In this document: piece by piece, positions 9,072 through 18,900 of the stretch
How the letters are laid out: each line of letters opens with the position of its first letter
How positions within the stretch are numbered: the first letter of the stretch is position 1
Assembly (NCBI RefSeq): GCF_000802425.1
Contig: NZ_JRUD01000019.1
Location: forward strand, 62,001-126,000
Length of the DNA stretch: 64,000 nt
Reading direction: 5' to 3'
Source of the DNA: Pseudomonas flexibilis
GTDB taxonomy: Bacteria > Pseudomonadota > Gammaproteobacteria > Pseudomonadales > Pseudomonadaceae
Program-made: the position numbers and the translations under genes
Notes under the pieces: generated by a model
Databases searched by the model: none
The model's input: the letters and a program-made list of their open reading frames with translations, nothing else
Told to the model about the DNA's origin: nothing

Positions 9072-10706
9072 TCATCGGGGGTATAGCGGTGGCAGTCCAC
9101 CGTTGCCATTGCTTACGGGCGTGCCATCCGGCCGGGGCGGCAGGTCGCGGATGGCCTGCCACAGCTGCTGGCCGTCCCATTGCTGGCCGCTCTCGCCGTA
9201 CAGCACGCCATTCAGACCATCCAGGGCATCGGACAGCGGCACACAGCGGGCGGCCATCTCCGCCAGGGTTTCCGGCTGGGCGCGGGCCCAGGCATCCAGC
9301 GCCTGGCGGGTCGCCTGCGGATCGTTGGCCTGGCAGGCGCGCCTCAGCTCATCGAGCAGATTGCGCGCGTTCGCGGCGCTCGGCAGCGTACGCGGGATCG
9401 CCGGCTGGCGGCGGGCATGCCACCAGAGGGAAAAGCCGAGCAGTGTGGTCAGGCCGAGCACGGCGGTGCTCAACTGCCAGGGCCACAGGCGTGCGGCGGA
9501 AGCGTCCGTTTCGCCCGAGGCCGCTGGGGCTTCCAGCAGGGGGTCGGCCTGCACGCTGAAGTGGCGTGCCGGCAGCGTGGCCCGTTCCAGGCGGTCACTG
9601 GCCAGGTTCCACCAGACCACTTCCAGCGCGGGGATTTCCAGCTCGCCCGCCTGGGTGGGCACCAGCGCCTCACGCTGTTCGCGCAGACCGGTCAGGCCCG
9701 TCTCGCCCAGGGTGCTTTCCAGCCGTGGCTGATCGGGATAGCGGCGCAGGCCGGGAACCTCGGCGAGCGGCAGGGGCGGCAGCTGGGAGCTGGCCAGGCC
9801 CTCAGCGCGCAGGGTCAGGGTGCGGGTCAGCGAGTCGCCGACCTTGAGCGGTTCGCTCGTCTCGCTCCAGCTTTCCGCCAGTGTCAGGGCGGTTGCCGGC
9901 AGCCAGGGCGTGTCGGCCGGGTACTCGGCGGGAATCGACTTGACCTGCAGGGGAATCACCGGCGAGCTCACCTGCACGGTGCGCCCGCTGCGTGGGCCGA
10001 ACGGGTTGAAGGTGTCCGGATCGTTGCGCTCAACCAGGGTGGCGCTGAACACCTGGGCGGGCAGCTCCAGTTCCCCGCTGCGCAGCGGATGGATGGCGTA
10101 GCGCACCTCGATGACGCCGTGGCGCACGCCGTTGACGCGTGTCTCGTAGGTGCGCGGCTTGCCGAGCTGCTCGATGCGCGCCTCCGGGGTCTGCAGCGGG
10201 GTCAGGGTGCTGTCGTCGAACAGCGACACGGAATGGTAGATGCGCAGGGTCAGCACTGCTTGCGCCTGAACATAGACACTGTCGCGGTCGAGATTCGCGT
10301 CGATGAACACCGGCATCAACCGATCCCCCCCGGCGTCCGGCGTGCTGGCCTCGCTGACTTGCAGGGTGATGGGCGCGGACACCGCCTCGCCGACGCGCAG
10401 CGGCGGAATCACCACGTAGCCGGTGCGGCGCGGCAGAAGGGTGAGGATCCAGCGGGTGGCGCTGCGGCTGCCCTGATCGTCGCGGATCACCCGGTTGACC
10501 TGGCGGCTGTCGAGCACCTCGAACAACGGCAGCAGCGGGCTCAGGTCCGGCTGGCCGGTCAGTGCCAGGCCGCCCAGCTCCAGGGTCAGCTCGACGGTAT
10601 CGCCTTCGGCGATCTGCTGACGGTCCACGCTGGCCATTAGCTCGTCGCCGCGCACGCCGCCACTGAGCAGAAGAAGGCAGACCAGACAGAGCGTTCGCAT
10701 CATCAC
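9072..10706 (-). CDS. BatD family protein (oxygen-tolerance/DUF7939-type)
   Basis: The 544-residue protein has an N-terminal signal peptide of about 20 residues, beta-sandwich repeats starting MASVDRQQIAEGDTVELTLE, a single transmembrane helix near residues 400-425 (STAVLGLTTLLGFSLWWHA) and a cytoplasmic tail of about 115 residues. This is the BatD layout: a periplasmic protein anchored beside the vWA proteins of the Bat operon. The biochemical function is not established; in other bacteria Bat loci are linked to stress tolerance and envelope integrity. The GTG at 10706 and the ATG at 10703 both overlap the upstream stop, and the real start is one of these. Confidence 0.85.
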   Translation of the reverse strand: MMMRTLCLVCLLLLSGGVRGDELMASVDRQQIAEGDTVELTLELGGLALTGQPDLSPLLPLFEVLDSRQVNRVIRDDQGSRSATRWILTLLPRRTGYVVIPPLRVGEAVSAPITLQVSEASTPDAGGDRLMPVFIDANLDRDSVYVQAQAVLTLRIYHSVSLFDDSTLTPLQTPEARIEQLGKPRTYETRVNGVRHGVIEVRYAIHPLRSGELELPAQVFSATLVERNDPDTFNPFGPRSGRTVQVSSPVIPLQVKSIPAEYPADTPWLPATALTLAESWSETSEPLKVGDSLTRTLTLRAEGLASSQLPPLPLAEVPGLRRYPDQPRLESTLGETGLTGLREQREALVPTQAGELEIPALEVVWWNLASDRLERATLPARHFSVQADPLLEAPAASGETDASAARLWPWQLSTAVLGLTTLLGFSLWWHARRQPAIPRTLPSAANARNLLDELRRACQANDPQATRQALDAWARAQPETLAEMAARCVPLSDALDGLNGVLYGESGQQWDGQQLWQAIRDLPPRPDGTPVSNGNGGLPPLYPR

Positions 10707-12403
10707 GGGGTTTCCTGGCGCTGTTGCTGTTCGAGGCGGAACTTGCGGCGCAGCAGTTCGGCGGGGTCATCGGGAATCTGGCGCAGCCATTGTTCCAGGG
10801 CCTGGCGGCGCTCCCGGTCGAGCGGCGCCTGTGCGGCCGTGGCGGCTGCCGGCTCGTTGCCGGTGCCCGCACCGTTCTGGCCTCCGGCAGTCGCTTCGCG
10901 GGGCGGGCTCGGCTCGCCTTGTTGCGGGTCGCCGGTCCCTTCATCGGGAGTCGCAGGCTGCTCGCCCGCGCCGCCGGTGCTCGGCGCCGCCTGGCCGCCG
11001 GGCGCTTCCCGGGGCGGCGCCGCCTGCTCCTGCTGCCGGTCGCGTTCGGCCTGCCGCTGGCGCAGCAGTTCTTCCACCTGCTGACGATTGTGGCGGGCCT
11101 GCTCGAGTTGCGGGTCGCGTTCCAGGGCCTGGTCATAGGCCAGCAGGGCCTCTTCCAGCTGGCCATCGAGGGCCAGGGCGTTGCCGCGATTGTAGTGATC
11201 GGCGGCCTGGTCGCCCTGGGCGAAACGCTCGGCGGCTTCGGCATAGTCACCGGCCAGGTACAGGGCGTAGCCCTGGCGCTGGGGGTCGGTGAAGGCCTGG
11301 GCGGCGTCCCCCGGCCGGCCTTCGGCGAGCAGGCGCTGGCCCTGCTGGTCGGCGCGCAGCCACAGGGTATCGAAGGCGGCATGGCTGGGTAATGGTGTGA
11401 ACAGCAGGGGCAGGCAGAACAGCCAGCCGCGTCGACCGGCGCAGGCGGCAAGCAGCAACAGTGGCAATAACAGCCAGTAGCCCTGGTCCACCCAGTGTTC
11501 CAGCGGCAGCCGCTGACCGCTTTCCTGTTCGCTGGCCGTGGCCTCCAGCAGGCCGAGGGCCCGCAGGTCGGCGGCGTCCGGGCGTAGCGGCTGGTAGGCG
11601 CCGCCCAACTGGCGAGCGAAGCGCTGGTGGCTGGCGGCGTCCAGGCGCGGGAGCACGATGGCGCCCTGCGCGTCCTTCAGGAAGCTGCCGTCGTCCAGCA
11701 CGATCGGGGCGCCGCGCGAGGTGCCCACGCCGAGGACGTCGAGGCGATTGCCGTCGAGAGGGAGGGCGGCGATGGCGGTCTGTTCCGCGTCGCTCAGGCC
11801 GCTGGTCAACAGCAGCAGGCGACCGCTGCCCTGGCCGGCCTGCTCCAGCAAGGCCAACGCACGGGCCACGGCCAGGTCGGCACGCTGGCCGGGTTCCGGC
11901 ATGATCGACGGTGTGAGCGCGCCGAGCAGGTTGAGGGCGGTGGCCAGGTCGTCGGAGAGCGGCACCAGTACGTGGGCGCTGCCGGCATAGACAACGATGC
12001 CGGTCTGCGCGTCGCGCCGTGCCTCCAGCAGGTCGACGAGGGTGCGTCTTGCCTGCTCCAGGCGCGTGGGCGGCAGGTCGGTGGCCAGCATGCGCGGAGT
12101 CAAGTCGAGGATCGCCACCAGCGCATCGCCGCGCGTCGCCGTCGCCTGTTCCATGCGCTGCCAGCTCGGGCCGAGCAACGCCAGCAGCGCCAGCAGCCAG
12201 GCCAGGCCGAGGGCCAGCCAGGGCAGGCGGCTGCTACGGCCCTGGTTGCCGGCCAGCAGCAGGGCATGGAAGGGACGCGGCAGCAGCAGCTGCCAACGCG
12301 CGCTGCGCCGCTCGCGGCGCCACAGGCGCCAGAGCAGCCAGGCGCAGGGCACCAGCAGCAACAGCCAGGCAGGACGCAACAGGGTCGGCCAGAGCTCGGT
12401 CAT
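10703..12403 (-). CDS. vWA-TPR membrane protein (BatB/BatC-type fusion)
   Basis: The 566-residue protein has two N-terminal membrane helices (about 9-28 and 60-80), a von Willebrand A domain at about 90-290, another membrane segment near 310-345, TPR-like repeats at about 355-440 (AADHYNRGNALALDGQLEEA) and a low-complexity tail rich in Gln, Glu, Pro and Gly. This combines what are separate batB and batC genes in some bacteria. The metal-ion site is degenerate: the usual DxSxS is D100-L-T102-P-R104. The start overlaps the BatA stop (ATGA). A cytoplasmic or periplasmic scaffold working with MoxR is the family expectation. Confidence 0.88.
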   Translation of the reverse strand: MTELWPTLLRPAWLLLLVPCAWLLWRLWRRERRSARWQLLLPRPFHALLLAGNQGRSSRLPWLALGLAWLLALLALLGPSWQRMEQATATRGDALVAILDLTPRMLATDLPPTRLEQARRTLVDLLEARRDAQTGIVVYAGSAHVLVPLSDDLATALNLLGALTPSIMPEPGQRADLAVARALALLEQAGQGSGRLLLLTSGLSDAEQTAIAALPLDGNRLDVLGVGTSRGAPIVLDDGSFLKDAQGAIVLPRLDAASHQRFARQLGGAYQPLRPDAADLRALGLLEATASEQESGQRLPLEHWVDQGYWLLLPLLLLAACAGRRGWLFCLPLLFTPLPSHAAFDTLWLRADQQGQRLLAEGRPGDAAQAFTDPQRQGYALYLAGDYAEAAERFAQGDQAADHYNRGNALALDGQLEEALLAYDQALERDPQLEQARHNRQQVEELLRQRQAERDRQQEQAAPPREAPGGQAAPSTGGAGEQPATPDEGTGDPQQGEPSPPREATAGGQNGAGTGNEPAAATAAQAPLDRERRQALEQWLRQIPDDPAELLRRKFRLEQQQRQETP

Positions 12404-13419
12404 GGGCGCGACCTCCGCAGCCAGTAGGGGGCCATGCCCTGCGGCCGGATCACCCGCACCACCAGCAACAGGCTAAACAGCAGCGCCGCCGCCAGCGGCC
12501 AGACGTACAGCTCGCGGGTGAGGCGCGCCGGCAGGCTTTGCTGGGCCACCGGCTGCAGGCGGTCGAGGGTCTGGCCGATCTCGCGCAGCGCGTCGCTGGA
12601 GTGGGCGCGGAAGTACTGGCCACCGGTCAGTTCGGCCATCGCCTGCAGCCCCGGCTCGTCCAGATCCAGCCCCGGCGCGAAGGCAAAGATTCCCGGGCCA
12701 CGGCCCTGTCCCGGCAGGGCGCCGATGCCGATGGTGTAGAGCGTCACGCGATTGTCCGCCGCCAGCTGCGCGGCGGTCAGCGGCGCCAGGCTGCCACCGG
12801 TGTTGGCGCCGTCGGTGATCAGCACCAGCACGCGGCTGTGCGCCGGCTGGTCGCGCAGACGCTTGACCGCCAGGCCGATGGCGTCGCCGATGGCGGTGTT
12901 CGGCCCGGCGATGCCGACGCGGGCCTCCTCCAGCCAGGTGCGCACGGTGCGCCGGTCGAAAGTCAGCGGCGCCTGCAGGTAGGCCTGGCTGCCGAACAGG
13001 ATCAGGCCGACCCGGTCGCCGCGCCGCTGCTCGATGAATTCGCCGAACAGTCGCTGCACCAGCCCCAGGCGGCTGATGGGCTGGTCCCGCCAGAGCATGT
13101 CCGGGTATTCCATGGAGCCCGAGACATCCACCGCCAGCAGCAGGTCGCGGCCACTGGCGGGAATCGGCAAGCGTTCACCGAGCCATTGCGGGCGGGCGGC
13201 GGCCAGCAGCAGGCACAGCCACACCAGCATGAAGGGCAGCTGCTGGCGCCAGGCGGGCAGGCTGCTGCCACGGGCACGCTGGCCGCTGAGGTCCTGCAGC
13301 TCATCGAGGAAGCTCACCTTGAGCGCCGCCTCGCCGCTGTCGGCCGGTGGCAGCAGGGCGCGCAGCAACCAGGGCAGTGGGGCGAGCAGGAAGATCCACG
13401 GCCAGGCGAACTCAAACAT
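12400..13419 (-). CDS. vWA-domain membrane protein (BatA-type)
   Basis: The 339-residue protein has N-terminal membrane segments (about 5-24 and 60-76), a vWA domain at about 88-290 and a C-terminal membrane helix (VWPLAAALLFSLLLVVRVI). The metal-ion-dependent adhesion site is intact: D98-V-S100-G-S102. A threonine loop and the LVLITDGANTGG block complete the vWA core. It overlaps the DUF4381 gene by eight bases and is followed by the second vWA protein. BatA proteins are thought to be clients or partners of the MoxR ATPase. Confidence 0.92.
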   Translation of the reverse strand: MFEFAWPWIFLLAPLPWLLRALLPPADSGEAALKVSFLDELQDLSGQRARGSSLPAWRQQLPFMLVWLCLLLAAARPQWLGERLPIPASGRDLLLAVDVSGSMEYPDMLWRDQPISRLGLVQRLFGEFIEQRRGDRVGLILFGSQAYLQAPLTFDRRTVRTWLEEARVGIAGPNTAIGDAIGLAVKRLRDQPAHSRVLVLITDGANTGGSLAPLTAAQLAADNRVTLYTIGIGALPGQGRGPGIFAFAPGLDLDEPGLQAMAELTGGQYFRAHSSDALREIGQTLDRLQPVAQQSLPARLTRELYVWPLAAALLFSLLLVVRVIRPQGMAPYWLRRSRP

Positions 13420-13894
13420 GCTTGCGGATCCACAGGTCGATGGCCTGGTGCAGGGCCTGCAGCGCCTTGTCGTCGAGCTGGCAGCGCGGCCGGTAGGCGC
13501 CTTCCACCAGCACCATCCAGCGGGTGAGTCCGGCGGAGGGGCAGCGGCTGTCCAGGAAGGCCAGCCAAGCGCGGCCGCTCAGGGTCTGGCACTGGCTCTG
13601 CGGGTAGCGCTGCACGCATAGGCGCTTGAGCAGCGCGTTGATTTGCTGCAGCCAGGGGCCGGCCTCGCGGCCGTAGGGCTTCTCCAGGCTGTCGAGTTCG
13701 TGCAGGGCGGCCAGGCGCAGCGGATCGAGCTGGGTGGGGCGCAGCGGGCGGCGGCGCAGGCGGCGACGCAACAGATACAGCCCCCCGACCGTCAGCAGCA
13801 GCGCCAGGGCCAGCAGCCACCAGCCGGGTGCCGGCGGCCACCAGGGCACTGGTGGCGGCGCGATGGGCGGCAGCAGGGAATCGAGGGGATTCAT
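13412..13894 (-). CDS. DUF4381 domain-containing membrane protein
   Basis: The 160-residue protein begins MNPLDSLLPPIAPPPVPWWP, has one transmembrane helix at about 24-42 and an arginine-rich cytoplasmic side (RRRLRRRPLR). The cytoplasmic domain contains LKRLCVQRYP and SGRAWLAFLDS, both typical of DUF4381. The family occurs almost only between DUF58 and vWA genes of MoxR operons. The frame is open far upstream, but the start at 13894 gives a four-base overlap (ATGA) with the DUF58 stop and the family N-terminus. The function is unknown, presumably structural in the Bat assembly. Confidence 0.88.
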   Translation of the reverse strand: MNPLDSLLPPIAPPPVPWWPPAPGWWLLALALLLTVGGLYLLRRRLRRRPLRPTQLDPLRLAALHELDSLEKPYGREAGPWLQQINALLKRLCVQRYPQSQCQTLSGRAWLAFLDSRCPSAGLTRWMVLVEGAYRPRCQLDDKALQALHQAIDLWIRKHV

Positions 13895-14832
13895 GGCTGG
13901 GCCTCCACCGGCGCGGTCTGGAAGTCGCGCAACTGATCGAGCAGTTCGTGGCGGGTGCTCAGCGGCAGCAGCACCGCGCGCACCTTGTCCGCCAGTTGCT
14001 GCCAGCGCTGCTGGCGGGCCTCGCCGCGGGCACGGTAGGCCTTGCGCAGTAGCGGGTCGTAGGTGTCCAGCTCCAGCGCGGCGCCGCCTTGGGCGAAACG
14101 CAGCAGACCGGCGGCGGGCAGGGCGTGATCCAGCGGATCGGAGAGCGGCACGAGGATCAGTTCCACGTGCCGGCCGAGCAGCGCCAGTTGCTGTTCGGAC
14201 GCGTCGTCCAGCGCGCGTTCGTCGCAGATCACCACCAGCAGGCTGCCGGGGCGCAGCACCTCGCGGGCGCGACGCAGCGCCGGGCCAAAGGTGCCCTGGG
14301 GGCCGGGCATGTCGGCGTGCAGGGCATGATTGGCATCGATCAGCCGGCTGAGCAGCTGCAGCAGGCTCTGCTTGCTGCGCCGGGGGCGCACTTCCGGGGC
14401 ATCGCCGCTGCCGAACACCAGGCCGCCGATGCGGTCGTTGTGGTCCAGCGCGGCCCAGCCGAACAACGCCGCCGCCTGGGCGGCGAGCACCGATTTGAAG
14501 CGCGCGCCGCTGCCCAGGAACAGCGGGCGACTCTGCTCCACCAGCAGGTAGACGGGGCGTTCGCGCTCCTCGTGGAACAGCTTGGTGTGCGGTTGCTGGG
14601 TACGCGCGGTGACGCGCCAGTCGATGGTGCGCACGTCGTCCCCGGCCTGGTAGACACGCACCTGGTCGAAGTCGATGCCGCGCCCGCGCAGCCGCGAGCG
14701 ATGCAGGCCGACCAGCGCACTGCGCCGGTAGGGCGTGGAAAACAGCTGCAGGCCGCGCAGCTGGTGGCGGATGTCCACCAGCTCGGCGAGGGTGGTGTAG
14801 GCGCCGGCGGGGCCGGGAGCCGGGCGGTCCAT
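13891..14832 (-). CDS. DUF58 domain-containing protein
   Basis: The 313-residue protein has the DUF58 signature: GRGIDFDQVRVYQAGDDVRT, then IDWRVTARTQQPHTKLFHEE, then a vWA-like core that starts VYLLVEQS. The last element replaces the usual acidic metal-site residue of vWA domains with Glu-Gln. There are no membrane helices, so it is probably cytosolic or membrane-associated. It follows the MoxR gene with a one-base TGATG overlap. DUF58 proteins nearly always accompany MoxR ATPases and are proposed adaptors or substrates. Confidence 0.92.
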   Translation of the reverse strand: MDRPAPGPAGAYTTLAELVDIRHQLRGLQLFSTPYRRSALVGLHRSRLRGRGIDFDQVRVYQAGDDVRTIDWRVTARTQQPHTKLFHEERERPVYLLVEQSRPLFLGSGARFKSVLAAQAAALFGWAALDHNDRIGGLVFGSGDAPEVRPRRSKQSLLQLLSRLIDANHALHADMPGPQGTFGPALRRAREVLRPGSLLVVICDERALDDASEQQLALLGRHVELILVPLSDPLDHALPAAGLLRFAQGGAALELDTYDPLLRKAYRARGEARQQRWQQLADKVRAVLLPLSTRHELLDQLRDFQTAPVEAQP

Positions 14833-15794
14833 CAGCCCACCGCCACCACGTCAAGCACCCGCTGCAGCACCTGGTCCTGGTCGATGCCGGAGGCCTCGGC
14901 CTCGAAGGACAGGATGATGCGGTGGCGCAGCACATCGAAGAACACCGCCTGGATATCCTCCGGGCTGACGAAGTCGCGGCCGGCCAGCCAGGCGTTGGCG
15001 CGGGCGCAGCGGTCCAGCGAGATGCTGCCGCGCGGGCTGGCGCCGTAACTGAGCCAGGCGGCCAGGTCAGCGTCGAACTTGGCCGGGAAGCGGGTGGCCA
15101 TGACCAGCTGCACCAGGTACTCCTCCACGGCATCGGCCATGTGCAGGGCGAGGACTTCCTGGCGGGCGGCGAAGATTGCCTGCTGGCTGATGCGTCGGTG
15201 CGCGCCGGCGTCGGCGCCGTGCAGCGCCTCGCCGCGCGCCTGCTGGAGGATGCGGCGCTCCACCGAGGCGTCCGGATAGCCGATCTTCACGTACATGAGG
15301 AAACGGTCGAGCTGGGCTTCAGGCAGCGGGTAGGTGCCTTCCTGCTCGATCGGATTCTGGGTGGCCATCACCATGAACAGCGGCGACAGCGCGTAGGTGC
15401 TGCGGCCGATGCTCACCTGGCGCTCGGCCATGGCTTCGAGCAGCGCCGACTGCACCTTGGCCGGCGCACGGTTGATCTCGTCGGCCAGCACCAGGTTGTG
15501 GAAGATCGGCCCCTGCTGGAACACGAAGCTGCCGGTCTCCGGGCGGTAGATCTCGGTGCCGGTGATGTCCGCCGGCAGCAGGTCGGGGGTGAACTGGATG
15601 CGATGGAACTCCGCCTCGATCCCTTCGCCCAGCTCCTTGATGGCGCGGGTCTTGGCCAGGCCCGGCGCGCCTTCCACCAGCAGGTGGCCGTCGGCGAGCA
15701 GGGCGATCAGCAGGCGGTCGATCAGGCGGTCCTGGCCAAGGATACGGCTGGCCATGAACTGGCGCAGGGCAAGCAGCGCTTCGCGATGTTCCAT
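14832..15794 (-). CDS. MoxR-family AAA+ ATPase
   Basis: The 320-residue ATPase has Walker A GAPGLAKT, Walker B LVLADEINRA and the sensor region MATQNPIEQEGTYPLPEAQ, the hallmark of MoxR. MoxR proteins are chaperone-like ATPases that mature partner proteins or complexes. This is the first gene of a six-gene operon (moxR, DUF58, DUF4381, batA, batB/C, batD) in which every junction overlaps. I start at MEHREALLAL (15794). An alternative ATG at 15806 adds four residues but has GGAG directly abutting it. The gene is divergent from gdhB, with about 180 bases for both promoters. Confidence 0.93.
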   Translation of the reverse strand: MEHREALLALRQFMASRILGQDRLIDRLLIALLADGHLLVEGAPGLAKTRAIKELGEGIEAEFHRIQFTPDLLPADITGTEIYRPETGSFVFQQGPIFHNLVLADEINRAPAKVQSALLEAMAERQVSIGRSTYALSPLFMVMATQNPIEQEGTYPLPEAQLDRFLMYVKIGYPDASVERRILQQARGEALHGADAGAHRRISQQAIFAARQEVLALHMADAVEEYLVQLVMATRFPAKFDADLAAWLSYGASPRGSISLDRCARANAWLAGRDFVSPEDIQAVFFDVLRHRIILSFEAEASGIDQDQVLQRVLDVVAVG

Positions 15795-15978
15795 CGTCGG
15801 GGTCATCTCCGGTGGGCGAGTCCGGTCGGCTCGTCGGCAAGACCGGCACTTTAATCCAACTCGGCCGCGCTGGCACGAGGCGTCGCAACCCGGAGTGGCC
15901 ACCCGTGGACTAACGTTGAACGGAAACACGGGTTCGTTACTGTCACTCTGCCACCCTGCCTGCTTCGATGGAGTTGTC

Positions 15979-18900
15979 ATGGTCTTTTTCAGCGCGTCCG
16001 GCAAGACCGATTTTCACCAGCAACTGCGAGAAGCGCTCGCCCGGCATGTGGAGCCCGAGGTGCTTCCCCGGCTGGCGCGATTCGCCGAACAGTTCTTCGC
16101 CATTGCTCCCCTGGAGGAGCTGCTGCAGCACCGCCTGGCCGACCTGGAGGGCAGCACGCTGTCCGCCTGGCGGCTACTGGAGGCGTTTCGCGGCGAGCCG
16201 CTGGTGCGGGTCTTCAACCCCGATTACGAGCAGCACGGCTGGCAGTCCACCCACAGCGTGGTGCAGGTGCTGCACCCGGACATGCCGTTCCTGGTGGATT
16301 CGGTGCGCATGGCGCTCAACCGGCGCGGTCACAGCATCCACACCCTGCAGAACAGCGTGCTCAGCGTGCGGCGCGGCGCGGCGGGGGAATTGCTGGACAT
16401 CCTGCCGCGCGGCAGCCACGCCGAGGGCGCACGCGACGAAGCCCTGATGTTCCTGGAGATCGACCGTTGCGCCAGTACCGCCGAGCTGCGCGAGCTGCAG
16501 CAGCTGCTGAGTGACGTGCTGGCCGAGGTGCGCCTGGCGGTGGGCGATTACCCGGCGATGCAGGAACAGGTCCGTCGCCTGCTCGAACATCTGGCGCAGC
16601 GGGGCGATGCGGGCGAGGGTGAGAGTGTCGGTGAGGTGCGGGCCTTCTACGAATGGCTGCTGGATCATCACTTCACCTTCCTCGGCTACGAGGAATTCCG
16701 GGTGCTCGAGGACGAGCGCGGCGCCCGTATCGAGTACGACGAGGGTTCGCTGCTGGGGTTGTCGCGGGTGTTGCGCAAGAACCTCAGCGACGAGCAGCGC
16801 AGCATCGAGCCTTCGGTGCTGGCCTATCTGCGCGAGCCCTGCCTGCTGAGTTTCGCCAAGGCTTCCCAGGTCAGTCGCGTGCATCGTTCCGCCTACCCCG
16901 ACCTGGTGTCGCTGCGCATGCTGGACGACCAGGGGCGGGTGGTCCGGGAGTGCCGCTTCCTCGGCCTCTATACCTCCATGCTGTACACCGAAAGCGTCAC
17001 GCGCATTCCCTATGTGCGCCGCAAGGCCGAAGCGATCCTCGGCCGTTCCGGTTTCGCCCGACACGCGCACCTGGGCAAGGAGCTGGCCCAGGTGCTCGAA
17101 GTGTTGCCCCGCGACGAGCTGTTCCAGACGCCGGTGGACGAGTTGTACGAGACCGCCATCGCCATCGTGCAGATCCAGGAGCGCAACAAGCTGCGCCTGT
17201 TCCTGCGCAAGGACCCCTACGGTCGGTTCGTCTACTGCCTGGTCTACGTGCCGCGCGACCACTATTCCACCGAGATCCGCGTGAAGATCCAGAACCTGCT
17301 GATGGAGCGCCTGAACGCCTCCGACTGCGAGTTCTGGACCTATTTTTCCGAATCGGTGCTGGCCCGCGTGCAGCTGATCCTGCGTGTCGACCCGCGCACC
17401 GTGCCGGCGTTCGACGCGCGCCAGCTGGAGCAGGAGGTGATACAGGCCTGCCGTTCCTGGCAGGACGAGTTCGCCAGCCTGATGGTCGAGCGCTTCGGCG
17501 AGGCGCGCGGCACCGACCTGCTGGCACGCTTCGCGCCCGGCTTCCCGGCCGGCTACCGGGAGCGCTTCGAGCCGCACTCGGCGGTGGCGGACATGCAGCA
17601 CATTCGCAGCCTGTCCGACGAACAGCGGCTGGTGATGAGCTTCTACCAGCCGCTGGGACAGGGCGAGGGCGAGCTGCACTGCAAGATCTACCACGCCGAT
17701 CTGCCGCTGCCGTTGTCCGATGTGCTGCCGATCCTGGAGAACCTCGGGCTGCGGGTGCTCGGCGAGTATTCGCACCGGCTGCGCCAGCGCGATGGCCGGG
17801 CCTACTGGATTCACGACTTCACCTTCGCGCCGCCGGCCGGGCTGGTGGTCGATCTGAAGACGCTCAACGGCCTTTGCCAGGAGGCGTTCACCCAGATCAT
17901 CGCCGGCAATGCCGAGAACGACGCCTTCAACCGCCTGGTGCTCGGCGCCGGGCTGACCTGGCGGGAGGTGGCACTGCTGCGCGCCTACGGCCGTTACCTG
18001 AAGCAGATCCGCATCGGCTTCGACCTGGGCTACATCGCCGCCACGCTGAACAACCACACCGACATCGCGCTGGAGCTGGTGCGTCTGTTCAAGACCCGCT
18101 TCTACCTGGCCCGCAAGCTCACCGCGGAGGCGCTGGAGGAGAAGCAGGGCAAGCTCGAGGAGGCCATTCGCGCCGCGCTTGACCAGGTGGCGGTGCTCAA
18201 CGAGGACCGCATCCTGCGTCGCTACCTGGAGCTGATCGGCGCCACGCTGCGCAGCAACTTCTACCAGACCGACGCCGAGGGTCGGCACAAGCCCTACTTC
18301 AGCTTCAAGATCAGCCCCGGCGCGATCAGCGAGATGCCCCGGCCGGTCCCGCTGTACGAAATCTTCGTCTATTCGCCGCGTGTCGAGGGCGTGCACCTGC
18401 GCTTCGGTCCCGTGGCGCGTGGCGGGCTGCGCTGGTCGGATCGCGAGGAGGATTTCCGCACCGAGGTGCTCGGTCTGGTCAAGGCCCAGCAGGTGAAGAA
18501 CGCGGTCATCGTGCCGATGGGCGCCAAGGGCGGCTTCGTGCCCCGCCGCCTGCCGGTGGGCGGTAGCCGCGACGAGATTCAGGCCGAGGCCATTGCCTGC
18601 TACCGGCTGTTCATCAGTGGCCTGCTGGACATCACCGACAACTACCTGGAAGGCCGCGTGGTCCCGCCGGAACAGGTGGTGCGCCACGACGGCGACGATC
18701 CCTATCTGGTGGTGGCCGCCGACAAGGGCACGGCGAGTTTTTCCGATATCGCCAATGGCATCGCCGCCCAGTACGGGTTCTGGCTGGGCGACGCCTTCGC
18801 CTCGGGCGGTTCGGCCGGTTACGACCACAAGAAGATGGGCATCACCGCGCGCGGTGCCTGGGTCTCGGTGCAGCGGCACTTCCGCGAGCGTGGCATCGAC

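Noticed and set aside
15795-16004. N-terminal extension of the MoxR protein to 16004
   Set aside because: The extra residues have no MoxR similarity and overlap the gdhB start on the other strand.
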